From contig JAJYQA010000005.1 of NCBI GenBank assembly GCA_021794835.1, forward strand, positions 29,296 through 66,860: a DNA stretch of 37,565 bases. The letters are read 5' to 3'. The position numbers and the translations under genes were made by a program. The notes below the pieces were generated by a model that worked only from the letters and a program-made list of their open reading frames with translations, did not search any database and was not told where the DNA came from. How positions within the stretch are numbered: position 1 is the stretch's first letter; each line of letters begins with the position of its first letter. Shown here piece by piece: positions 6,832 through 13,930 of this stretch. The stretch comes from Actinomycetes bacterium (GTDB lineage: Bacteria > Actinomycetota > Aquicultoria > Aquicultorales > Aquicultoraceae).

Positions 6832-7959
6832 ATGAAAGTGATCATTGCGCCGGATAAATTTAAAGGTACGCTAGTTGCTAAAGATGTCGCCAAGGCAATT
6901 GAAGCGGGCATTAAAAAAGTCGCGCCCGATGCGCAGACTGTTCTTATACCAATAGCCGATGGTGGCGAGGGCACCGTTGATGCGATACTTACAGCAGCTG
7001 GTGGTGCCCGCCATGAGGTGGTAGCAACCGGCCCGCTAGGTGAATCCGTTCGGGCCGGGTTTGGAATATTGCCGGACGGGACGGCGGTTATCGAGATGGC
7101 ACAGGCATCCGGTTTTGCACTGGTACCGCCGGATAAGCGCGACCCTACAGTTACCACAACCTACGGCACTGGTGAGCTGATTGAGGCCGCACTTGATTTT
7201 GAGGCCAGACGTTTCTTAATCGGTATTGGCGGCAGCGCAACCTGCGATGCTGGTATTGGTGCCGCACAAGCCCTCGGCATCAAGATATACCGGGAGGACG
7301 GACTTGAAATCGGCTTTGGTGGAGCTGAGCTTATTAAAATAACGGGGATCGATAGATCAACCATCGATTCCCGAATAAGTGGGACTGAGTTTTTGGTTGC
7401 ATCTGACGTAAATAATCCTCTTTACGGGCCCTATGGCGCGGCGCATGTGTTTGCACCGCAGAAGGGTGCTTCAGCCGATCAGGTAAACCTACTTGATCAG
7501 GGTCTAATAAATTTTGCCAGGGTTGTTGAGAAAGACTTAGGCGTCGATATCTCAAACATCCCGGGCGGCGGGGCGGCGGGTGGCCTTGGGGCTGGCCTGG
7601 TTGCCTTTCTTGGAGCGAGCATTAAGCCGGGCGCCGAGCTTATTATTGAGGCGGTCGGCCTACGGGAAAAGATAAAAGGGGCGGACCTTGTCATTACGGG
7701 CGAGGGGCAGATAGATGCGCAAAGCGTCTACGGAAAAGCGCCAGTTGGAGTCACCCGTCTTGCAAAAAAGAATTCAGTTAAGGTAGTAGCAATCGCAGGT
7801 CGCCTCGGCCAGGATTACGAAAAGGTTTTTGATGCTGGAGTAGAGCAGGTATTTTCGCTTGCGGAGATAGCCGGCACGGCAGATGAGGCAATGAAAAATC
7901 CAACCCCATATATTGAGGCGGCTGCCTCAAGGATAGCCAAGGAGTTTCTTCTTAACTAA
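6832..7959 (+). CDS. Glycerate kinase (GlxK/GarK family)
   Basis: This enzyme phosphorylates D-glycerate with ATP; members of this family mostly give 2-phosphoglycerate. The 375-residue length is normal. It opens with KVIIAPDKFKGTL, followed by IADGGEGTVDAI at about 42-53, and has the C-terminal motif ITGEGQIDAQSVYGKAP. The glycine-rich segment near residue 245 (PGGGAAGGLGAGL) is also family-typical. The ATG has no strong Shine-Dalgarno. It lies in the same neighbourhood as the phosphoglycoside phosphatase and glycosyltransferase at 8661-11097. It could recycle glycerate released from glucosyl- or mannosylglycerate, but a role in serine or glyoxylate metabolism is equally possible. Confidence 0.93.
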   Translation: MKVIIAPDKFKGTLVAKDVAKAIEAGIKKVAPDAQTVLIPIADGGEGTVDAILTAAGGARHEVVATGPLGESVRAGFGILPDGTAVIEMAQASGFALVPPDKRDPTVTTTYGTGELIEAALDFEARRFLIGIGGSATCDAGIGAAQALGIKIYREDGLEIGFGGAELIKITGIDRSTIDSRISGTEFLVASDVNNPLYGPYGAAHVFAPQKGASADQVNLLDQGLINFARVVEKDLGVDISNIPGGGAAGGLGAGLVAFLGASIKPGAELIIEAVGLREKIKGADLVITGEGQIDAQSVYGKAPVGVTRLAKKNSVKVVAIAGRLGQDYEKVFDAGVEQVFSLAEIAGTADEAMKNPTPYIEAAASRIAKEFLLN

Positions 7960-8097
7960 CCTAACTATCAGCACAAGACTTCTTTTGTTGCACTATCGCT
8001 TATCTATACATCGGAGATGTAATGGCGTATTATTGTTAATTAATAGTTAACAACGCTGCTCACAGTTACCGTAGTATGTATAGGTTGCGATGGCTAA

Positions 8098-8670
8098 ATG
8101 TTAGAACTTCTTTTTAGATCAAAGGTTATAACCAAGTTAATCGCCTATTTCGTAAACCATTCCGGAAAAGAGGTTTACCTTAGAGAGATTAGCCGCGAGA
8201 TCTCTGAGCCGGCGAATGCCGTGCTGCGCGATTTGGAGAAACTTGAGGAGTTCGGTCTGCTTCGCTCAAGAAGGCACGGCAACCATAAATACTTTAGCGT
8301 AAGAGAAAACCTCCCGGTTCTTCCCGAGCTAAAAAGTCTAGTTTTAAAGACCGACGGGGCGGTTGATTTTCTTAAAGACCAGCTTAGCAGTTTAAGCGGT
8401 GTGCAGCTTGCCTTTGCCTTCGGCAGCTTTGCCGAAAAACCAACTCTTGAAGCAGCTGAAATAGGGCTAGTTATAGTTGGCTTGTCAAACGGAGATGGTC
8501 TTAACCGATTAGTAGCCGATATACAGGCAAAGCTGGGAAGAAGGGTGTACTACGCTTACTATACACCGGATGAGTTTAAGAGCTTGCTTAAAACAAAAGA
8601 CCCTGCGCTTAACAAGGCACTAAGCGGCAAAAAAATCGTTTTGGTAGCTAATGTTGAAAATTACCGGTAG
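8098..8670 (+). CDS. HTH protein with degenerate nucleotidyltransferase domain
   Basis: The 190-residue protein starts with a winged-helix domain (about residues 5-70; KEVYLREISREISEPANAVL is the helix-turn-helix). It is followed by a MNT-type nucleotidyltransferase fold. The GS of the glycine-serine motif is kept (FAFGSFAEK at about 107-113), but the place where active members have SDIDLxV reads AEIGLVIVG. Both catalytic Asp positions are therefore lost. A paralogue with the full motif lies at 26984-27546. The likely role is a DNA-binding regulator using the fold as a pseudo-enzyme sensor. The end overlaps the convergent HAD gene by 10 bases. The start ATG has only a poor upstream purine stretch. 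Confidence 0.75.
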   Translation: MLELLFRSKVITKLIAYFVNHSGKEVYLREISREISEPANAVLRDLEKLEEFGLLRSRRHGNHKYFSVRENLPVLPELKSLVLKTDGAVDFLKDQLSSLSGVQLAFAFGSFAEKPTLEAAEIGLVIVGLSNGDGLNRLVADIQAKLGRRVYYAYYTPDEFKSLLKTKDPALNKALSGKKIVLVANVENYR

Positions 8671-9572
8671 AGTCGGCGGATCAAAAAGCCGACCGCCTCG
8701 GCCCATCCTAGCCCCATTGATTCTTTGGTTATAAACACGTTTGGGTAATCCTTTATCATGTCTAGAATCTCTGGGCTTTCCGTAACGGCATTTCTAACTA
8801 AAAACAAAGCCCCGACCTCTCCGGCTATTTCAAGATCGCTAATAGAGTCGCCTATTGCAGCACACATATTTTTGGGGACACCCCGCGTTTCACGATCTTT
8901 GCGCACGGCGGATGCTTTGCCGCTTTCCTTAGGAAGTAGATGATAAGCGTGGGCATTTATAATCTGCGGGTCAAGCCCGTCGCTTTTTCGCTTGACCTGA
9001 CCGTTATCGATAATTTTGAGCTGCCCAAAATCTGCATCCTCAAGGAGAAGGTTTACCTCATCGACATCAACTAAGCCTCTGAAGATATGGGTGCACTCCC
9101 GGTTTTCAGACCAGGGATAGTGGTATTCAAGGCGACCCCGGTATTTCTTAAGTAGAAGCTCCGGGGCACCGCTCTCCCTTATCGTCTGCCAAACAGTATC
9201 CTTACTAATCGGGAAGTTGCCGATGTTTAACATGACCACCTCGCCCATATTGTAGACCAACTGGCAGCCCAGCTCGGCGATCCAGTTCTTAAAACCGAGA
9301 AGCCGGGCGTCGCCGTGGAGCTGGCGGCTGCCTCTTCCTGAGACCAAAACGATGTCGATATAATGCAGGTGGCATTCAAGGATCGCCTGGGCAGGAAGGC
9401 TTGTAAAGTTGTGATTTGAATCTTTAAACAAGCAACCGCCAGGCCCAAGAAGCGTGCCGTCGACATCACTGTATATTACCTTTACCTCGGGAAGCACGAT
9501 GTCTACAAGCTTCTCCGGCCACGGTTCGGCTAAATCAAATAATGATAATCCTTCCAGCAAACTTAAGCCCAT
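8661..9572 (-). CDS. HAD-IIB phosphatase, likely glucosyl/mannosyl-3-phosphoglycerate phosphatase
   Basis: This haloacid dehalogenase-type phosphatase belongs to the Cof/MPGP-like subclass. Motif I is IYSDVDGTLLG, with nucleophile Asp36 and acid Asp38. SGRGS matches motif II, and GDSISDLEIA matches motif IV near residue 243. A 160-residue C2 cap lies between. The divergent neighbour is a GT-A glycosyltransferase with features of the phosphoglycerate glycosyltransferases, so the two probably form a synthase-phosphatase pair making a glycosylglycerate. The substrate is inferred from this pairing; other sugar phosphates remain possible. An N-terminal extension of about 28 residues before the first strand is unusual, and a later start near residue 23 cannot be excluded. 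Confidence 0.75.
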   Translation of the reverse strand: MGLSLLEGLSLFDLAEPWPEKLVDIVLPEVKVIYSDVDGTLLGPGGCLFKDSNHNFTSLPAQAILECHLHYIDIVLVSGRGSRQLHGDARLLGFKNWIAELGCQLVYNMGEVVMLNIGNFPISKDTVWQTIRESGAPELLLKKYRGRLEYHYPWSENRECTHIFRGLVDVDEVNLLLEDADFGQLKIIDNGQVKRKSDGLDPQIINAHAYHLLPKESGKASAVRKDRETRGVPKNMCAAIGDSISDLEIAGEVGALFLVRNAVTESPEILDMIKDYPNVFITKESMGLGWAEAVGFLIRRLYR

Positions 9573-9654
9573 CGGTTAAAAACCTTTCTATTGAATGTAT
9601 GGCGACATTGAAACTATCCTGTAAACACCATTTTAGTATCGTTTGGTAAATTTT

Positions 9655-9697
9655 TAAACCCGGTGGCAACCGCCTTCCTAAACCCGGTGGAGTTGCC
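9655..9697. repeat. Two 12-bp direct repeats with overlapping inverted repeat
   Basis: TAAACCCGGTGG occurs at 9655-9666 and again at 9679-9690, a 24-base period. GGCAAC (9665-9670) and GTTGCC (9692-9697) form an inverted pair around the second copy. This lies between the divergent phosphatase and glycosyltransferase genes and may be a regulator-binding array or a structured leader. Confidence 0.55.
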
Positions 9698-9825
9698 TAT
9701 TTTATATTCTTTAAAAATGTTTTATTGTTCGTATTGTATGCAGGCTTTACAAGTAGAATGATTCGTGCGGCTATTTAAAAATAGCAAATATCCGATTTAT
9801 TAAGAAAAAATTTATAGGTGGTTGC

Positions 9826-11097
9826 ATGTTGGAAAAAACCGTGCTTCGGCCTGAGGTGCTCGACCGTGTAGCTGCCTTGGACGAGGCCGATATAATTGTG
9901 GGCGTCCCAAGCTTTAGGAACGCAGGCACAATCGCTCATGTAGTTGAAATAGCCGCACTGGGCATGACCCAGTACTTCCCGGAACTAAAACCGGTTTTAG
10001 TAAATGCGGACGGCGGCTCTGACGATGGCACAAAAGAAGTTGTGCTTGGAACTGAGGTGCCAAAGTCGGTTGAGAAAATCGTTACCGACTACCAGGGTTT
10101 GGCAGGAAAAGGGAGCGCGTTTCAAACTATATTTGAAATTGCCGACCGCCTACGCGCCAAGGTCTGTGTTGTTGTTGATTCAGACTTGCGAAGCATCACT
10201 CCTGAGTGGATAAAATTGCTTGGCGAGCCGATATACCGATTCAACTATGGATTTGTAACGCCACACTATTTCAGATATAAGTACGATGGAACAATTACTA
10301 ACTCAATTGCCTATCCTTTAACAAGGGCTCTTTATGGTCAGAGGGTTCGCCAGCCGATAGGCGGCGACTTCGGGGTAAGCTGGGCGCTAGCGAAAGTTTT
10401 CAGCCAAGAAGATGCCTGGAGTGACAAGAACATCCACCGCTTTGGCATCGATATCTGGATGACGACCACTGCGATAAACGAGGGATTTAGGATATGCCAA
10501 TCGTCAATGGGGGTTAAGCTTCACGATGCAAAAGACCCTGGGGCGGATTTGGGACCAATGTTTCGTGAGGTGGTGGGGACAATCTTCAACCTCATGAAAA
10601 AGTACGAGATCAAGTGGAAAGTCGTACAAAAAAGTATGCCGGTCGATATTTATGGCAAAGCCATCAAGGCCGAGCCCGAACAGTTCGCGGTTGACCTACA
10701 TCGGATGATCGATAGCTTTAAGCGGGGCTTTTCGGCAAAAAAGGGCTTGCTCAAAAAAATTCTACCCTCAGAGACTTTTAAAGAAGTAAAAGCGCTAGTA
10801 CCGCCACCTGAGGATATTTTCCATTTTTCCCATGAGCTCTGGGTAAAGGTTGTTTACGACTTTGCCGTTGCCTACAATTTTAGCAGAATTGATAAGCGTG
10901 AGGTTATTGAAGCCCTCATGCCCCTGTATTTGGGGCGGACCGGCTCGTTTGTTATTGAGACTGAGGTTATGAACAATTCCCAGGCCGAGAGGCAAGTTGA
11001 AGACACCGCCAGGGCCTACGAGGAGCTAAAGCCTTATCTGCTCAGCCGTTGGGAAAAAGAGAAAACAAGGTTTAAGCTGACATCTGCCGTAAGTTAA
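9826..11097 (+). CDS. GT-A glycosyltransferase, likely glucosyl/mannosyl-3-phosphoglycerate synthase
   Basis: The N-terminal domain is a GT-A fold. ADIIVGVPSFRNAGTI is at about residues 21-36, VNADGGSDDGT at 59-69 and GLAGKGSAFQTIF at 91-103. The metal-binding DxD is VVDSDLRSITPEWI, with Asp118 and Asp120. This pattern resembles the phosphoglycerate glycosyltransferases (GpgS/MpgS type) that couple NDP-sugar to 3-phosphoglycerate. The C-terminal 150 residues are helical and longer than in mycobacterial GpgS. AGGTGG sits 4 bases before the ATG. The divergent HAD phosphatase supplies the expected second step. The sugar donor and exact acceptor are not determined by the sequence. Confidence 0.75.
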   Translation: MLEKTVLRPEVLDRVAALDEADIIVGVPSFRNAGTIAHVVEIAALGMTQYFPELKPVLVNADGGSDDGTKEVVLGTEVPKSVEKIVTDYQGLAGKGSAFQTIFEIADRLRAKVCVVVDSDLRSITPEWIKLLGEPIYRFNYGFVTPHYFRYKYDGTITNSIAYPLTRALYGQRVRQPIGGDFGVSWALAKVFSQEDAWSDKNIHRFGIDIWMTTTAINEGFRICQSSMGVKLHDAKDPGADLGPMFREVVGTIFNLMKKYEIKWKVVQKSMPVDIYGKAIKAEPEQFAVDLHRMIDSFKRGFSAKKGLLKKILPSETFKEVKALVPPPEDIFHFSHELWVKVVYDFAVAYNFSRIDKREVIEALMPLYLGRTGSFVIETEVMNNSQAERQVEDTARAYEELKPYLLSRWEKEKTRFKLTSAVS

Positions 11098-11228
11098 TAA
11101 AGTAACTTTAAATCATTCAGGTTAACATAAACGCAAGCTTATCGTTACGTCACGCCGTTTAGTGGTATCAAAAGTATAGCTAGGAGAATTTCTTTTGGAC
11201 CCAGGTATCTACAAGGGAAGGAGAACAC

Positions 11229-11594
11229 GTGTTATCTATAAGAACGATAACCAACAAAGAGATACCAGTAATTGAGGTAAAAGGCGAACTTAAGGTGGGT
11301 AATAAAACCGAGATAGAAGAAGCCGTTAACTCAGTACTTACTCCGGGAAGTAGGCAGTTGATTTTAGACTTAACTGGGATTACGAGTTTAGATGCAGATG
11401 AGACCCAAGCTATCATCGAGGCAGTCCACCGGTCGCTTGGCCAAGGTGGAAGGCTGGCCTTAGTTATTTCTGAAAAGGATAAAGAAAACGCGTTAAGAGA
11501 AGCAAGGATTTTAGACGACCCCGGGGTAATGATCTTTCCGGATGCCAAAAAAGCGTTTGTGTATCTTGGTGAGCGAGGAATTGATATGGCGTGA
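11229..11594 (+). CDS. STAS-domain protein (anti-sigma-factor antagonist-like)
   Basis: This single STAS domain of 121 residues is like SpoIIAA/RsbV, which normally bind and are phosphorylated by an anti-sigma kinase. Strand and helix order fit: IPVIEVKGELKVGNKTEIEEAV, then LILDLTGITSLDADETQAII. In classical members the last segment reads DSSG, with the second Ser phosphorylated. Here the aligned residues are Asp55-Ala56-Asp57-Glu58, so the acceptor is an Asp. The GTG start at 11229 follows AAGGAG. No anti-sigma factor or sigma gene is adjacent. It may be a constitutively off antagonist or a STAS module with another partner. Confidence 0.8.
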   Translation: MLSIRTITNKEIPVIEVKGELKVGNKTEIEEAVNSVLTPGSRQLILDLTGITSLDADETQAIIEAVHRSLGQGGRLALVISEKDKENALREARILDDPGVMIFPDAKKAFVYLGERGIDMA

Positions 11595-11722
11595 TGATTT
11601 AATTATTTTCTCTCTGCAGGCATGCATCTGATCTATCTTTTAACTAATTTCTTTATCTTATCTCCTGCTTCTAGACTATTTAAACGGGTGTAACTTCGTT
11701 GCGGGATAGCGTAAATATTTAT

Positions 11723-11750
11723 TTGCTTCTAAGCTTAGTCAATTTATAAT
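11723..11750 (+). promoter_or_regulatory. Putative sigma-70 promoter for the ABC exporter
   Basis: TTGCTT at 11723-11728 and a perfect TATAAT at 11745-11750 are separated by 16 bases, 58 bases before the GTG start of the ABC ATPase. Confidence 0.5.
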
Positions 11751-11807
11751 AGGATAGGTGGCCACCAATCTTAGCGGGGCCATATTATTCAAATTTGGAG
11801 ATGGTTT

Positions 11808-12737
11808 GTGGGCTCGATTATTGACATAAGCAATCTTGTAAAGACATATGGGGATGTCCGTGCTGTTGACAATGTCTCGCTTGCAGTTGAAAGCGGCGAG
11901 GTATTCGGCATCCTAGGACCAAACGGCGCCGGCAAGACAACTACCCTTGAGATGATCGAGGGGCTGCGCAAGCCGGATGGCGGCACCATAACTATAGACG
12001 GCATTCCCGCCTGGCCCAATCCAAACAAAATCAAGCATCTTATCGGGGTGCAGCTTCAGGCGACCGCATTAATGGATTTTCTTACCGTGCGCGAGATGGT
12101 CCGTCTTTTTGCGTCCTTCTACGGGATTCGAATGGGTAAGTCCAAGGCCGATGAGCTTTTAAATGAAGTGGCACTTGTTGAGAAGGCAGGCTCGATGATC
12201 AACCAGCTTTCCGGGGGGCAGCAGCAGAGACTCTCCATCGCTCTTGCTCTTGTAAATGATCCCAAGGTTATATTCTTAGATGAGCCGACAACCGGTCTTG
12301 ACCCGCAGGCAAGACGCAAGCTCTGGTCGGTTGTTGAGAGAATAAATGCCGAGGGCAAAACCGTTGTTTTAACGACGCATTACATGGAGGAGGCTGAAGT
12401 TCTCTGCTCTCGGGTTGCGATAATGGATAACGGGCGCGTAATTGCCTTAGATACGCCGGAGGGATTGATCAACTCGCTTGAGTCCGACGTAAAAATAACT
12501 TTTACTGCAAAGCACCCGCTTGACATGCAAAAGCTTGCCAAAATCTCCTCGGTCTCCAAGCTGTCGCAAGTGGATTCAAGCTATAGTTTCTATGCCGGTG
12601 ATGTGCAAAAAAGCATTATGAGTCTTCTGCGCCTGGCCGATTCGCAGGAAGTTAAAATTGAAAACCTCAATGTCGCTGGCGCAGATTTAGAGGATGTCTT
12701 TTTGCACCTTACTGGAAGGGGGCTTCGTGAGCAATGA
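11808..12737 (+). CDS. ABC exporter ATP-binding protein (DrrA/CcmA type)
   Basis: This is the ATPase subunit of an ABC-2 type exporter. Walker A is GPNGAGKTTT at about residues 37-46. The Q-loop region is GVQLQATAL, the signature LSGGQQQRLSIALAL, Walker B VIFLDEPTTGLDP, and the H-loop TTHYMEEAE. A C-terminal domain of about 85 residues, ending LEDVFLHLTGRGLREQ, is typical of the DrrA/NatA subfamily. The GTG at 11808 has GGAG 7 bases upstream. The permease gene overlaps its stop by 4 bases. The substrate (drug, lipid or polymer) cannot be inferred. A second, separate pair of this type is at 24772-26519. Confidence 0.92.
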   Translation: MGSIIDISNLVKTYGDVRAVDNVSLAVESGEVFGILGPNGAGKTTTLEMIEGLRKPDGGTITIDGIPAWPNPNKIKHLIGVQLQATALMDFLTVREMVRLFASFYGIRMGKSKADELLNEVALVEKAGSMINQLSGGQQQRLSIALALVNDPKVIFLDEPTTGLDPQARRKLWSVVERINAEGKTVVLTTHYMEEAEVLCSRVAIMDNGRVIALDTPEGLINSLESDVKITFTAKHPLDMQKLAKISSVSKLSQVDSSYSFYAGDVQKSIMSLLRLADSQEVKIENLNVAGADLEDVFLHLTGRGLREQ

Positions 12738-13819
12738 GATTTGCCGCAATGGTTGTTGCTAACATTAAGACAACTGCTCGAAACAAACAAGCACTCTTTT
12801 TCCTATTCATATTCCCTATCCTCTTTATGGCTCTCTTTGGCCTGGTTTTCGGGAAAAGCCAGGATGTTGCAAAAATAGCGGTTGTTAATCAAGATAAATC
12901 CACGCTGGCCAAATCCATTACTAAGAGTCTGAGTAAAATCGACAAACTTCAAGTTGAGAAAGATGGCCAAGGCGATGGAATGGAGAAGCTAAAGAAGGGC
13001 AAGGTCGATGCAGTCCTTGTTTTAGAGAAAGGCTTTGCAAAGAACTTTCCCCGGCACCCGGCCTCCATTGACCTGTATTATGACCCGACCTCGACCCGCT
13101 CGCAAATGATGCGCGGAACTATCGGCGCGGTATTGGGCGGCATCGAGAGATCCATGATTAAAACACCGCCCCTTATCACCGTAAAAAGCAAAAGTGTGCA
13201 GTCAAACCAGCTTACCTACATAGATTTCTTGCTCCCCGGCATTCTTGCAATGTCTCTGATGAATAGCGGCCTGTACGGATTGGCCACCGCAATGGTAACG
13301 AGGCGCGAGAAGGGGGTGCTGCGCCGCTTAAAGCTTACGCCGCTGCCGCTTAGCCAGTATATAGGGGCAGGAATTATAAACCAGCTTCTGGTTTCTCTCG
13401 TGCAAGCGGCCCTTCTGGTCTTAATAGGGCACTACATCTTCGGCGTGAAAATTATCGGTGCGCTAACCTCGTTGGCTATACTGGTCATTGTGGGGAGCCT
13501 GTGCTTTATAACCATCGGCTTTGTTATAGCAAGCTTTGCCAAAACAACCGAGGCTGTTGCAACTCTTGGCAACTTAATAGGAATGCCTATGATGTTTTTA
13601 GGCGGCGTTTTCTTCCCGGTTGATAATGTGCCTAACTGGGTTAAGCCTATCGTAAAGGCCATGCCCTTAAAATACTTGGCCGATTCACTTCGCTCGGTCA
13701 TGGTACAGGGACAACCGCTTTCATATGTGCACGACGACGTATTGGTTCTTCTAGCAGTAACCTTCGCTGCGTTTCTTCTAGCAGTAAAATTCTTCCGTTG
13801 GGAATCAGATAAGCGGTAG
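12734..13819 (+). CDS. ABC-2 type exporter permease
   Basis: This 361-residue membrane subunit pairs with the preceding ATPase. One transmembrane helix (about residues 20-40) is followed by an extracytoplasmic domain of about 120 residues. Five or six helices follow in the second half, with the ABC-2 signature region around VTRREKGVLRRLKLTPLPLSQYI. This is the YhgE/NatB-like long form rather than the short DrrB form. The ATG at 12734 overlaps the upstream stop, so translation is coupled. The next gene has its own start region after a 111-base gap. Confidence 0.9.
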   Translation: MRFAAMVVANIKTTARNKQALFFLFIFPILFMALFGLVFGKSQDVAKIAVVNQDKSTLAKSITKSLSKIDKLQVEKDGQGDGMEKLKKGKVDAVLVLEKGFAKNFPRHPASIDLYYDPTSTRSQMMRGTIGAVLGGIERSMIKTPPLITVKSKSVQSNQLTYIDFLLPGILAMSLMNSGLYGLATAMVTRREKGVLRRLKLTPLPLSQYIGAGIINQLLVSLVQAALLVLIGHYIFGVKIIGALTSLAILVIVGSLCFITIGFVIASFAKTTEAVATLGNLIGMPMMFLGGVFFPVDNVPNWVKPIVKAMPLKYLADSLRSVMVQGQPLSYVHDDVLVLLAVTFAAFLLAVKFFRWESDKR

Positions 13820-13930
13820 AACTGACAGGTAGAGCTGGCTTCCCTTTAATTCTATCCTAAGAAGTGCTAAAATTATTTTTCTAACCGCCAACTAAATTGA
13901 CGAACAGTTTTTTCATATAGGGGTGACAGC

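Noticed and set aside
11224-11233. AACACGTGTT as a parS site
   Set aside because: Only the CACGTG core matches. The flanks differ from TGTTTCACGTGAAACA, and the site coincides with the start of the STAS gene.
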